Source: Nocardiopsis sp. FIRDI 009
GTDB taxonomy: Bacteria > Actinomycetota > Actinomycetes > Streptosporangiales > Streptosporangiaceae
NCBI RefSeq assembly: GCF_003386285.1
Contig: NZ_QPNC01000024.1
Coordinates: 149,746 to 213,745 of the forward strand
DNA length: 64,000 bases
Direction: 5' to 3'
Shown: one piece after another, positions 55,964-64,000 of the stretch
Layout of the letters: each line of letters opens with the position of its first letter
Numbering within the stretch: position 1 is the stretch's first letter
Notes under the pieces: model-generated
What the model was told of the DNA's origin: nothing
The model's database searches: none
What the model saw: only the letters and a program-made list of their open reading frames with translations
Translations under genes and position numbers: made by a program

Positions 55964-57604
55964 TCACCGCTGGGAGAGGTCCGTCGGCAGGTACCGCTTC
56001 ATCACCTTGCCCGCGGGGTTGCGCGGCAACTCGTCCAGCAGGACCACGTCACGCGGCACGGAGAACCGGCCGAGCTCCCGCCGCACCGTGAGTCGGACCT
56101 CGTTCGGGTCCACCTCCGCGCCCTCACGCGGTACCACGAACGCGGCGAAGCGGTGCCCGAACTCATCGTCCGGCACACCCGTCACCGCGACCTCACGCAC
56201 CGAGGGCAGCGTCAGGATCGCCTCCTCCACGGGCCGGGGGAAGACGTTCTCGCCACCCGAGATGATCATGTCGTCGTCCCGCCCGGCGACGTGCAGCAGC
56301 CCGTCGGCGTCGACGTACCCCCGGTCGCCGGTCTCCATGAGCCCGTGCGCGCTGCGCCTGTTCGCCCCGTTGGTGTACCCGTCGAACAGCATCTCGTTGC
56401 CGACGAAGATCGACCCCTCCGTTCCCGGCGGCACCTCCTCGCCGTCCGCGTCGAGGACCGCCACCCGCGTGCCCAGCGGGGGCCGCCCCGCCGTGCTCGG
56501 CGAACGCCGCATGTCCTCGGGGGTCGCGATGGTCGCCCACGACACCTCGGTCGACCCGTACAGGTTGTAGAGGACGTCCCCGAACTCGTCCATGAACTCC
56601 GTGATCAGGCGCGGGCTCAACGCCGAACCGCTGCACGCCACGACCCGCAGCGACGAGGTGTCGTACCTCGCCCGCACCTCCGCGGGCAGGTCCATGATCC
56701 TCCGCAGCATCACCGGGGCCGCGAACAGCGCCGTACAGTGCTCCTCGGCCACGGCCCGCAACGCGTCCTCCGGATCGAACCGGCGGCGCGTGACCAGCGT
56801 CGCCCGCAGGGACATCCCCAGCTGGACACCCGCCAACCCCCACGTGTGGAAGAACGGAGCCGAGGCCAGGATGCGGTCCGACGACTTCAGCGGGATCCGG
56901 GACAGCACGGCCGCCGCGTCCCGCGGTCCCCTCGGCGTCGGGCGGCGCGCGCCCTTCGGCGTGCCCGTCGTCCCGGAGGTCAGGACGATCAGCCTGCCCG
57001 GGCGCTTCGGCGGCGACGGATCGGCCTCGCCGCCCTCCTTCGCCCGCCACGGAACCTGGAGGCCCTCGGCCGGGGCCTCCCCCCAGGCCCGCACGCGCGG
57101 AACGTCGGCGGGCACCTCCGCGCACTGGTCCTCGAACTCGTCGTCGACGACCAGCACCGACACCGCGTTGGTCACCGAGGCGGCGGCCAACTGCCCCCGG
57201 GACAGCCCCGTGTTCAGCAGGACGGAGTCGGCGCCCAGCCGGCCGCAGGCGATCATCGCCTGCACGAACGCGCTGTGGTTGCGGCACAGCACACCCACCC
57301 GCGTCCCCTCGCCCACGCCCAGGCGGTGCAGCACGCGGGCGAGGGCCCGCCCGCGCAGGTTCATCTCCCGGAACGTGGCCGAACCCCGTTCGTCGACGAT
57401 GGCCACGTGGTCCGGGACGCGCTCGTCGGCGGCGGCGTAGGCCCCGGCCACCGTCGCCCCCCAGGTGCGCAGGGCACGGAGTTGCCGGACGATCCGGTCG
57501 GGGCGCCCGGGGCTGATCACCCCGGAGCGGACGAGGACCCGTACCGTGCTCAGGGTCCGTTTCAGGGGTGAGGTGTCGGACGGGCTTGCGGCGGTGGACG
57601 CCAT
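55964..57604 (-). CDS. Acyl-CoA synthetase (AMP-binding, FadD-like)
   Basis: A 546-residue adenylate-forming enzyme that activates fatty or other carboxylic acids with CoA. LIVLTSGTTGTPKGARRP is the P-loop, LYNLYGSTEVSWATI the A5-like block, MLFDGYTN and METGDRGYVDADGLLHVAGR the hinge region, and RNPAGKVMKR the A10 lysine. A helical leader of about 50 residues is typical of actinobacterial long-chain synthetases. ATG at 57604. It is a single gene with no carrier protein or oxidation enzymes beside it. Substrate chain length is not predictable here. Confidence 0.88.
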   Translation of the reverse strand: MASTAASPSDTSPLKRTLSTVRVLVRSGVISPGRPDRIVRQLRALRTWGATVAGAYAAADERVPDHVAIVDERGSATFREMNLRGRALARVLHRLGVGEGTRVGVLCRNHSAFVQAMIACGRLGADSVLLNTGLSRGQLAAASVTNAVSVLVVDDEFEDQCAEVPADVPRVRAWGEAPAEGLQVPWRAKEGGEADPSPPKRPGRLIVLTSGTTGTPKGARRPTPRGPRDAAAVLSRIPLKSSDRILASAPFFHTWGLAGVQLGMSLRATLVTRRRFDPEDALRAVAEEHCTALFAAPVMLRRIMDLPAEVRARYDTSSLRVVACSGSALSPRLITEFMDEFGDVLYNLYGSTEVSWATIATPEDMRRSPSTAGRPPLGTRVAVLDADGEEVPPGTEGSIFVGNEMLFDGYTNGANRRSAHGLMETGDRGYVDADGLLHVAGRDDDMIISGGENVFPRPVEEAILTLPSVREVAVTGVPDDEFGHRFAAFVVPREGAEVDPNEVRLTVRRELGRFSVPRDVVLLDELPRNPAGKVMKRYLPTDLSQR

Positions 57605-57827
57605 GATGTCTCCGAAGGGTCAGGGACGGGCGAAGCGGTCCGCGCCTCACCGGAGAGCCTTCGCCGCCCGACTCCCCGGAGTACTGCGACGGTAGGTGAC
57701 GGACCGCCGGTTTTTCTTTGTCCCGGAGTGAGTGTCCGGGCGGGCCGGTTTGTCACCCCGGGACAGATCCCGGTGCGGATCGGCGGGTCCTCCCCGGCGG
57801 GTCCGGGCACGGGCCCCGGAGGTCGCC

Positions 57828-58625
57828 TCAGAGGTCGAGCTTCATGGGTCGCTCGCTTGGCTCGGGCATGCCGCCCTCCGGTTCCAGGGAGACCCCCACC
57901 TGGACGGGGGAACCCATGTCGTGCGCCATCCCGGAGTAGCGCCCGTCCGACGACCGCGAGAGCATTCCGGCCGACCGCATGCCGTCCTCGTCGACGTACC
58001 ACATCTGGTACGCCATCCCCGGCGGCGCGTCCGGCAACCCCTCCACGACGAGCATGAGCGCGTCCATCTCGTAGGAGGTGAAGGCCGTCGCCCGGGCGTC
58101 GTCCCCCAACGGCCCCTCGTGCATGTGCGTGTCCGGCGCGGCGAGCAGGGCCTCGACCTCGGCGTGGTGCCGCTGGCTCTCCTCCATACTGCGGTCCACG
58201 GACAGCAGCGAGACCCCGAGGACGACCGCGACCAGCGCGCACGCGGCCGCCACGAGCCACGGGAGCCGATCACGCCACCAACGGGCGGGGCCGCGCACCA
58301 CCGCGGCGGTGTTCCCGTCCCCGCCGCGGTCCCCGTCACCGTCGGCGTCCCCGCCGTCCTGCGCCGTCCCCTCCGGCGCCGGGCGGGGCGGGAGCGGCGC
58401 CTGGCGCGTCCGCCGCGCCCGGTCGCTGATCCGCGCCCACAAGTCCTCCGATGGTTGGACGGCCTCCGCGTAGGCCAGTCTGACCAGCGTCTCCCGGAAC
58501 TCCGCCAGGTCGCGTCGGCAGTCGTCGCACTCGGGCAGGTGCCGCTCCACGGCGGCGCGTTCCTCCGGTTCCAGACCGTCCACCGCGTATCCGGCGATCA
58601 GGCCGTGGATGTCCACGTCGTTCAT
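57828..58625 (-). CDS. rskA: Anti-sigma factor RskA-type
   Basis: A 265-residue membrane anti-sigma factor. The N-terminal zinc-binding anti-sigma motif is HLPECDDCRRDL (HxxxCxxC, about residues 29-37). One membrane helix (LPWLVAAACALVAVVLGVSL near residue 125) separates it from an extracytoplasmic RskA domain with GMAYQMWYVDEDGMRSAGML. It holds its sigma factor at the membrane and releases it after proteolysis. ATG at 58625 overlaps the sigma factor stop (ATGA). The low-complexity Asp/Gly linker before the helix is the only unusual element. Confidence 0.88.
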   Translation of the reverse strand: MNDVDIHGLIAGYAVDGLEPEERAAVERHLPECDDCRRDLAEFRETLVRLAYAEAVQPSEDLWARISDRARRTRQAPLPPRPAPEGTAQDGGDADGDGDRGGDGNTAAVVRGPARWWRDRLPWLVAAACALVAVVLGVSLLSVDRSMEESQRHHAEVEALLAAPDTHMHEGPLGDDARATAFTSYEMDALMLVVEGLPDAPPGMAYQMWYVDEDGMRSAGMLSRSSDGRYSGMAHDMGSPVQVGVSLEPEGGMPEPSERPMKLDL

Positions 58626-59236
58626 GCGGCCACCCCCAGGCAGTCACGGAGTCGGATCAGGCCGTCGCGCAGGCGTCCCTTCAACGTGGTCAACGGGACC
58701 TTCAGGAGGTCGGCCGCCTCCCGTTGCGTGTAGCCCGTGTAGTAGGTGAGTCGGACGGCGTCGCGTTGCAGTTCGGTGAGCCGGCGCAGACAGCGCCGCA
58801 CCTTCTCCCGTTCGAGGCTGGTCTCGACGTGTTGCTCCACGCCGTCGGCGGGCGTCGCCCCCGGCTCCAGGCGGCCCGCCGCGGCCGTGCGCTCCGTCGC
58901 GGCCTCCTCCGACCGCACCCGGTCGACCGCCCTGCGGTGCGCGATCATGAGCACCCAGGAACGGGCGCTCCCGCGTACGGGGTCGAAGCGGGAACAGTGC
59001 CGCCACACCTCCAGGAACACCTCCTGTGCCACCTCCTCGGACTGGGCCTCGTCCAGGAGGACCCGGCGCACCACACCGAACACCGGCCCGCACAGTTCCC
59101 GGTAGACACGCTCGAACGCGGCGAGGTCACCCACCGCCGTCTGACGGACCAGGTCGGCCAGCTCGTCGTTCGAGGGCGCCGATCCCCCGCCGGGCCCCCC
59201 GGCGCCATCCACCCTGATATCCCTCACCCGTTCCAC
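58622..59236 (-). CDS. sigK: ECF sigma factor SigK-type
   Basis: A 204-residue ECF sigma factor. Region 2 is VYRELCGPVFGVVRRVL through EEVAQEVFLEVWRHCSRFD and SARSWVLMIAHRRAVDRVR, and region 4 is LTELQRDAVRLTYYTGYTQ with REAADLLKVPLTTLKGRLRD. GTG at 59236 has GGGAGG nine bases upstream; the ATG at 59245 abuts that site. The cognate RskA anti-sigma gene overlaps its end. Divergent from it are a molybdopterin oxidoreductase and a Met/Asp/Glu-rich lipoprotein, which are its probable targets. In mycobacteria SigK-RskA controls redox-linked secreted proteins. Confidence 0.9.
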   Translation of the reverse strand: MERVRDIRVDGAGGPGGGSAPSNDELADLVRQTAVGDLAAFERVYRELCGPVFGVVRRVLLDEAQSEEVAQEVFLEVWRHCSRFDPVRGSARSWVLMIAHRRAVDRVRSEEAATERTAAAGRLEPGATPADGVEQHVETSLEREKVRRCLRRLTELQRDAVRLTYYTGYTQREAADLLKVPLTTLKGRLRDGLIRLRDCLGVAA

Positions 59237-59372
59237 GGTCACCATCCTCCCACCTGCCGTTTCCCGGTATTCGGTGTGGAACGCGGCGGGGCGACGCCCC
59301 AGCCGGGACATGTTTACCTTTTCGTGATCATATTCCACGTCTCCCTCACCGGAGCGGTTCCGAACCCAGGGC

Positions 59373-60980
59373 ATGTTCGACACCACCCGCACCACCGGAC
59401 GCCTGCCGGGAGCGATCGTCGGCCTGGTCGCGACCGGTGCCGCACTCGCGACGGCAGAGGTCGTCGGCGCCCTGACGGGCAGACCCGCGTCGACACCGCT
59501 CCTGGCGGTGGGCGACGCCGTCGTCGACCTCACCCCGCAGCCGGTGAAGCAGTTCGCGGTGGACACCTTCGGGACGGCCGACAAGATCGCCCTGTTCGTC
59601 GGCATGGGCGTGATCCTGGCGGCCGCGGCGGCGCTGCTGGGGGCGGCTGCGGCCCGGCGGCGGTGGATCGGCTTCGCGGGGATCGCGGTGTTCGGCGCTG
59701 TCGGCCTGGCCGCCGCCCTCACCCGGACGGGGAGCGGGGCGCTCGACACGCTTCCGACCCTCACCGGGGCGCTCGCCTGCGGCGGGGTCCTCGTCTGGCT
59801 CCTCGGGGCGGCGTCGCGACCGGTGCCGCCCGAACCGGACGAGCCCCGGCCGGACACGGACGGGACCCGGCCCGGGCCGGAGGGACCCCGGGGGTTCGAC
59901 CGCAGGAGGTTCACCCTGCTCGCGGGCGCCGCCGCCGTCGCCTCGGCGGGCGCGGGGACGGCCGCCAGGATGCTGGTCTCGTCGAACACGGGCGCCGGGC
60001 TCGCGCGGGAGGACGTCACCCTCCCCCGGCCCGCCTTCCCGGCCTCCCCCGTCCCCGACGGCGCGGACCTGGAGATCGACGGTCTGGCCCCCTTCCTCAC
60101 CCCGAACGACGACTTCTACCGGATCGACACCGCCCTGTCCGTGCCGCGTGTGGACGCCTCCACCTGGTCGCTCCGGATCCACGGCCTGGGCGCGCGGGAG
60201 CGGGTGTACACCTTCGCCGATCTGCTCGCCCGGGACGACCTCACCGAACGCGACATCACCCTGACCTGCGTCTCCAACCCGATCGGCGGAGAGTACGTGG
60301 GCAACGCGCGCTGGATCGGCGTGCCGCTCGCCACCCTCCTGGAGGAGGCGGGTGTGCGCCCGCCCGCGGACGGAGGACCGGCGGACCAGCTGGTGTCGCG
60401 CTCCGAGGACGGCATGACCATCGGCACCCCCGTGGCCGACGTGATGGACGGGCGCGACGCCCTCATCGCCGTCGGGATGAACGGGCGGCCCCTCCCCTAC
60501 GACCACGGGTTTCCCGCGCGCATGGTGGTGCCCGGTCTGTACGGATACGTGTCGGCCTGCAAGTGGATCGTCGACATCGAACTGACCACGTTCGACGCCT
60601 TCGACGCCTACTGGGTCCCGAGGGGCTGGTCGGCCCGGGGGCCGATCAAGACGCAGTCGCGGATCGACACGCCGCGCGAACGCGCGACGGTGTCCGCCGG
60701 AACGGTCATGCTCGCGGGTGTGGCCTGGGCACAGCACACCGGGATCGACCGGGTGGAGGTGCGAGTGGACGGAGGCGAGTGGCGTACGGCCACCTTGGCC
60801 GAGGAGGACACCGCCGACACCTGGCGCCAGTGGATGCACGAGTGGGACGCCGAACCGGGTGAGCACCGGATCTCCGTGCGCGCCACCGACAGGGACGGCG
60901 AGACACAGACGTCGGAGCGGGCCGCCGTGGCCCCCGACGGAGCGACCGGACACCACACGATCGAGGTGACCGTCACCTGA
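59373..60980 (+). CDS. Membrane-anchored molybdopterin oxidoreductase (sulfite oxidase family)
   Basis: A 535-residue protein. About four N-terminal membrane helices (from PGAIVGLVATGAALATAEVV to LTGALACGGVLVWLLGAA) precede a DRRRFTLLAGAAAVASAGAG segment that looks like a twin-arginine motif. The catalytic part has DITLTCVSNPIGGEYVGNA, where the Cys coordinates molybdenum, and MNGRPLPYDHGFPARMVVPG, followed by an Ig-like dimerisation domain (GVAWAQHTGIDRVEVRVDGG). It should act outside the membrane in repair or oxidation of methionine sulfoxide- or sulfite-like substrates. ATG at 59373. It is divergent from sigK. Confidence 0.87.
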   Translation: MFDTTRTTGRLPGAIVGLVATGAALATAEVVGALTGRPASTPLLAVGDAVVDLTPQPVKQFAVDTFGTADKIALFVGMGVILAAAAALLGAAAARRRWIGFAGIAVFGAVGLAAALTRTGSGALDTLPTLTGALACGGVLVWLLGAASRPVPPEPDEPRPDTDGTRPGPEGPRGFDRRRFTLLAGAAAVASAGAGTAARMLVSSNTGAGLAREDVTLPRPAFPASPVPDGADLEIDGLAPFLTPNDDFYRIDTALSVPRVDASTWSLRIHGLGARERVYTFADLLARDDLTERDITLTCVSNPIGGEYVGNARWIGVPLATLLEEAGVRPPADGGPADQLVSRSEDGMTIGTPVADVMDGRDALIAVGMNGRPLPYDHGFPARMVVPGLYGYVSACKWIVDIELTTFDAFDAYWVPRGWSARGPIKTQSRIDTPRERATVSAGTVMLAGVAWAQHTGIDRVEVRVDGGEWRTATLAEEDTADTWRQWMHEWDAEPGEHRISVRATDRDGETQTSERAAVAPDGATGHHTIEVTVT

Positions 60981-61078
60981 CGGCCCGCCCTCGGGCGTGG
61001 ACACAAGCCCCCCGGGAACCCGTGGACGGGGTCCCGGGACGGACGACGGATCGACAGCAGAACAGGAAAGAGCCAACC

Positions 61079-61357
61079 ATGACCGCACGCAACACCCTGC
61101 GCCGTCTCCTCGTGGCCGGAGCCATCAGCGCCACCGCCGCCCTCTCCCTGGCCGCGTGCAACGACACGGCCAACGACGAGCCCACCGTGGAGAGCGAGGA
61201 GATGGAGGAGGGGACCGAGGAGGACATGGAGGAGGACTCCATGGATGAGGAGGGCATGGACGACTCCATGGAGGACGGCTCCATGGAGGACGACATGACG
61301 GAGGAGGGCATGGACGACTCCACCGACTCCATGGACGACATGGAGGACGAGAACTGA
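61079..61357 (+). CDS. Met/Asp/Glu-rich lipoprotein
   Basis: A 92-residue exported protein. The leader ends in a lipobox LAAC (Cys near residue 27). Nearly everything after residue 40 is Glu, Asp, Met, Ser or Gly, in irregular repeats such as EDSMDEEGMDDSMEDGSMED. AGGAAAG precedes ATG 61079. I know of no close named family. The Met/acidic mix could bind calcium, copper or another metal, or act as an oxidant sink. It follows the oxidoreductase by 98 bases and is probably cotranscribed, so a redox-linked job is likely. A terminator pair follows. Confidence 0.75.
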   Translation: MTARNTLRRLLVAGAISATAALSLAACNDTANDEPTVESEEMEEGTEEDMEEDSMDEEGMDDSMEDGSMEDDMTEEGMDDSTDSMDDMEDEN

Positions 61358-61369
61358 CCCCGCCCCGGT

Positions 61370-61425
61370 GAGCCCGGCCCGCACGGGCCGGGCTCCGTGG
61401 GGACACGGGCCGATCCCGTGTCCCC
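61370..61425. terminator. Two adjacent terminator hairpins
   Basis: GAGCCCGGCCCG at 61370-61381 pairs with CGGGCCGGGCTC at 61384-61395. GGGGACACGGG at 61399-61409 pairs with CCCGTGTCCCC at 61415-61425. They lie between converging genes and can end transcription from both sides. Confidence 0.8.
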
Positions 61426-61440
61426 GTCAACCCTCCGGGG

Positions 61441-62124
61441 TCAGCCGGTCACGGTGATCGGTGCCGTCGGGTCGTCGGCGTTGGTGACCTCGTAGGTGGC
61501 GGTGAAGCCGGACTCGGTCACCTCCGTCGGGCAGCCGAAGCCGCCCTCGACGACGGTCGGCACGGTGGTGTCGAACTCCAGGGTCGAGACCGGGTCGCCG
61601 TTGGTCCACGTGCCCGAGACGCCGACGTCGGCGTTGGGGCTCACCGTGGCGGTGCACGACGCCAGCCCGCTCGTGGTCACCACGATCCCCCCGGCCGGGA
61701 TCACCATGGTGCCCACGGACGGCGAGCCGTGCTGCATCGACATCTGCCACACCGGGTCGATCACGTCGACGGTGGCGCTGACCCAGGTGATGTTGGTGGA
61801 ACAGTCCGTGAAGTCCGGCGAGTTGATCGGCCCGGAGACCGCACCTGCCGGGTTGTGGTTGTCCGGGGCGTCGGGCACCAGGTTGTTGCCCCCTCCGGGG
61901 GAGGTCGACGAGGTGTCGCAGGTGATCACGACGTTCCCGGCGGTGAAGACCGCGCTGCCGGAGAGCGACGCCTCGAAGGCGGCCCCGGCGGGCTCGACGG
62001 TGGTGGAGGCGGCCTGAGCGGCCAGGGCGGTGCCGCCCCAGGAGAGGCAGAGGATTCCGGCGGAGGCCGCCGCGGAGGCGGCGAGGCAGGAGCGGGTGCG
62101 GGATCTCGGTCGGGCAACCGACAT
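61441..62124 (-). CDS. Secreted hypothetical protein with paired cysteines
   Basis: A 227-residue exported protein. The leader CLAASAAASAGILCLSWGGT is followed by cleavage near ALAAQA. The mature part is a beta-rich domain with cysteines in VITCDTSS, TDCSTNI, SGLASCTATV and GFGCPTEV, likely two disulfides. This layout occurs next to DUF6230/DUF6114 genes in streptomycetes. ATG at 62124 has AAGGAG six bases upstream. I have no function to propose beyond an extracellular or spore/cell-surface role. Confidence 0.65.
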   Translation of the reverse strand: MSVARPRSRTRSCLAASAAASAGILCLSWGGTALAAQAASTTVEPAGAAFEASLSGSAVFTAGNVVITCDTSSTSPGGGNNLVPDAPDNHNPAGAVSGPINSPDFTDCSTNITWVSATVDVIDPVWQMSMQHGSPSVGTMVIPAGGIVVTTSGLASCTATVSPNADVGVSGTWTNGDPVSTLEFDTTVPTVVEGGFGCPTEVTESGFTATYEVTNADDPTAPITVTG

Positions 62125-62290
62125 GATGACTCCTTGTGTGGTGGCTGGGCGCCACACACGAGCGACGCCCAGCGGTACTGGGGGAATCGCGCCGATATAG
62201 GTGGACGGAACTTGCCGGACAGGGCCGGGAACACACGGGTCGGGGCCCGTGCGCCCCCGGGATCTCGCGTGGTTGTCGGGGTAACGGGGG

Positions 62291-62704
62291 TCAGCGTCGA
62301 CGGGTCGGACGCGCGACGGGCCGCCAGGCGAAGGCCAGGCCGCCGCCGACGAGGGCCAGTAGGGTGCCGACCAGCAGGCCGCCGAGGTTCGACAGGATGA
62401 GTGCGCCCAGGCCGAGGAACCCCGCCAGCGATCCGGTGATGACGTGCTGGTTCGGGGTGAACCAGGTGACCAGGCCGAGCAGGACGAGCATCCCGCCGAA
62501 CAGCAGGGACGAGACCCCGCCGACGCCCGTCTGGACCATCAGCTCCAGCGGCATGATGACGAACGAGGCCAGCACGACGCCGGAGGCGATGATCAGCAGG
62601 CCGCCCGTGAAGGGTCGGCGTTTGCGCCAGTCACGCCAGGAACGCGGGCCGCGTGCGCTCTCGCCGGTGCGGCGGGCTCCTCGGCGCGTTCCCCTCAGAA
62701 GCAC
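62291..62704 (-). CDS. DUF6114-type membrane protein
   Basis: A 137-residue protein. After a basic leader (RSWRDWRKRRPFTGG) come four hydrophobic segments: LLIIASGVVLASFVIM, GGVSSLLFGGMLVLLGLVTW, VITGSLAGFLGLGALILSNL and LLVGTLLALVGGGLAFAW. The layout and its pairing with a DUF6230 gene fit the DUF6114 family of actinobacteria, whose function is unknown. Its start at 62704 overlaps the DUF6230 stop by ten bases, indicating one operon. Confidence 0.72.
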   Translation of the reverse strand: MLLRGTRRGARRTGESARGPRSWRDWRKRRPFTGGLLIIASGVVLASFVIMPLELMVQTGVGGVSSLLFGGMLVLLGLVTWFTPNQHVITGSLAGFLGLGALILSNLGGLLVGTLLALVGGGLAFAWRPVARPTRRR

Positions 62705-63354
62705 TCGTCGTCCCCGAGCCGCAGACTCAGACTCAGGCCGGAGAGCCGGAAGGTTCCGGCGCTGGCCGCGCGGGCGGTCTGCTCCAGGCCCTCGACATGG
62801 ATGGTGTCCGACTGCATGCCGAAGGTGTCCTGGAAGCCCCGCGCGCCCTCCGGTCCCTTGTCGAGGGTGGAGGCGTCGCGGCCGATCTCGATGTTCTCGA
62901 ACTCGGCGTTGCCGTCCATCTGGGACATGTCGATCATCAGGTTGCTGGCCTCGACCGGTGCCCCCTGGTCTCCTGCGGTGAGGGTGAGGGAGATGGTGCC
63001 GATGATGGGGAACTCGGTGAGCACCGACTGACAGAGGCCGTGGATCTCCGCCTCACGGATTCCGGCCACCGCGGCGGGCACGGCCTCTCCGCGCGCGGTC
63101 TCGTTCAGCCAGCCGTACTGCACGAAGCCCTCACCGTGCAGCTCGTCGGCGGAGATCTTGAAGTCCTGCCCGGAGACGGTGAACGACGCGGCGAGCGCGC
63201 CCTCGGCCATGGCTATGACGATGCCGCCGACCGCCGCCGTGGCGGGTAGGGCGAACAGGCCGAAGCGCCTCCAACTGGTGTGGCTCTCGGGGCCGGTGGA
63301 GTCGGCGGGCGGCGTCAGGGGCTCGTCGACGGGTTCGGAGGATGCGATGTCCAT
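62695..63354 (-). CDS. DUF6230 family protein
   Basis: A 219-residue protein with one N-terminal membrane anchor or signal (FALPATAAVGGIVIAMAEGA) and an exported domain. The blocks SFTVSGQDFKISADELHGEG, FVQYGWLNE, GLCQSVLTEFPIIGTISLTL and TFRLSGLSLSLRLGDDECF match DUF6230 proteins of Streptomyces and relatives, with two conserved cysteines that may pair. It is cotranscribed with the DUF6114 gene; the pair is a common conserved block of unknown function, often linked to spore or aerial growth in actinomycetes (inference). ATG at 63354. Confidence 0.78.
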   Translation of the reverse strand: MDIASSEPVDEPLTPPADSTGPESHTSWRRFGLFALPATAAVGGIVIAMAEGALAASFTVSGQDFKISADELHGEGFVQYGWLNETARGEAVPAAVAGIREAEIHGLCQSVLTEFPIIGTISLTLTAGDQGAPVEASNLMIDMSQMDGNAEFENIEIGRDASTLDKGPEGARGFQDTFGMQSDTIHVEGLEQTARAASAGTFRLSGLSLSLRLGDDECF

Positions 63355-64000
63355 GCGCGTAGTTCCTTGGGTACGGGACCGCGCTGCGCCTGCCGTCCCC
63401 CCGAATATCCGGCACGCGGTCTGGTCTGGATCCTCCCCGTGGAGCGGGGCGGTGTCCCTCTGGAGGCTGTCGCGTCCAGCGGATGCTGCACATCATGGGA
63501 CGCGGATCCCCTTATTTCAAGGGTGCTCCGGCAAGTTTCCGAGTCTCGTTCGGCCTCTCCGGAGAAGTGGCGGGGAGCGGGTTTCAGGCGGCGTTGGTGG
63601 GGCTGGAGGGGGTGGTGGGAGCACGGTGTGGTGCTGTGGCGCGCGTGGGGTTCGGGGAGTCTCTCCGGAGGGCGGCCGGGCCGGTTCGGGGTGACCGCTG
63701 ACACAGCCTGTTCGGTTTGCCTGAGGTCTGGTCGGGGGGTAATGTTCTCCGAGTCGCCGCGGGACGGCGAGCGGCCCTCAGGGCCGACTCGGAACCGGGC
63801 CGCGATCTGAACTCCTCTCACCGAACCGACTGGTTCGAGCGTGCGCTCGGAGCGGGTAGGATCGGTGGGCGCTCCAGGACCGATCAATTGCGAATCGGGA
63901 ATGGCGTGCGAGGTAGGATAAAGTGACGCAAGCGGGCGCTTTACCCCGTTCGGTTGATCCGAAACCGCCGGTTTGGCGGGACACGGAACACCTGATAAAG
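63355..64000. other. Gene-free right end of the window
   Basis: In these 646 bases I find no gene that I can support. The DUF6230 promoter is in the first part. Around 63824-63837 there is a GAACC-GACT-GGTTC dyad followed by GAGCGTGCGCTC at about 63838, and near 63961-63973 AAACCG-C-CGGTTT. These dyads, with a drop in GC toward the right edge, look like promoter or operator DNA of a gene that starts beyond the window. Confidence 0.4.

Noticed and set aside
63778..63984. 68-codon frame at the right edge (minus strand)
   Set aside because: Ser/Arg-rich with no ribosome binding site or motif, and it covers dyads that look regulatory.
1..64000. tRNA, rRNA, insertion sequences, integrase or prophage genes
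   Set aside because: I looked for cloverleaf-like segments, transposase DDE-type proteins and integrase motifs and found none that I could support.

Overview
High-GC actinomycete chromosome (roughly 70-74% GC by eye). Frequent GTG starts, tightly overlapping operons, a SARP activator, RskA/SigK-type genes and DUF6230/DUF6114 proteins point to a Nocardiopsis-like or related spore-forming actinomycete. The genus is inference. A perfect 14-bp parS core at 30235-30248 suggests a position on the origin-proximal part of the chromosome.

Layout. 1-6337: housekeeping and stress genes: arsR (cut by the left edge) and arsC, a PadR regulator that shares an operator with chromate transporter chrA, an AraC/DinB-type regulator with a RibD-like reductase, a VOC protein, a small AraC protein, an SDR relic and a secreted SGNH esterase. 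6542-7095: a dead amino-acid ABC ATPase. 7301-20443: a compact biosynthetic gene cluster of unrecognised product: a PP-loop ATPase, then a divergent eight-gene operon (HMGL-like aldolase, FAH-family enzyme, A-PCP didomain, AsnB-type amidotransferase, thioesterase, FAD/NAD(P) protein, ATP-grasp ligase, membrane protein), and a facing DUF2000/DMT-exporter pair. There is no condensation domain and no ketosynthase, so any peptide or amide bond would be made by ATP-grasp or AsnB chemistry. 20627-23368: a regulatory block with a TrmB/LuxR hybrid regulator, a SARP, and just upstream of the SARP a 62-residue exported peptide with two DGAGWQ repeats.

23713-33497: a polysaccharide deacetylase; a MarR/membrane/HD-domain group with two matching operators; a visibly decaying VTC-DUF4956-CotH operon; an MHS-type symporter; the parS site; an immunity-like protein; a TPR protein and a phosphoribosyltransferase. 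33786-41449: branched-chain 2-oxoacid dehydrogenase E1alpha-E1beta-E2, closed by a strong terminator, then an isolated paaZ behind a TetR-type operator, a YbaK-like protein and an ADP-ribosylglycohydrolase. 41567-43039: a PASTA pseudokinase. 43217-53227: a Liv-type ABC transporter with an alpha/beta hydrolase, a GAF/PucR-type regulator, 3-hydroxybutyrate dehydrogenase and a secreted PHB-depolymerase-like esterase. Together these suggest uptake and use of a short hydroxyacid or its polymer. 53234-57604: OhrR, a CGNR-like protein divergent from an SDR, and an acyl-CoA synthetase. 57828-61357: an RskA/SigK pair divergent from a membrane-anchored molybdopterin oxidoreductase and a Met/Asp/Glu-rich lipoprotein. 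61441-63354: a secreted protein with a DUF6114/DUF6230 pair. The last 650 bases hold no gene I can support.

The two most interesting items are the non-canonical 7.3-20.4 kb cluster and the repeat peptide next to the SARP. The parS site, the scarred CotH operon and the repeated operators are also well supported by sequence.
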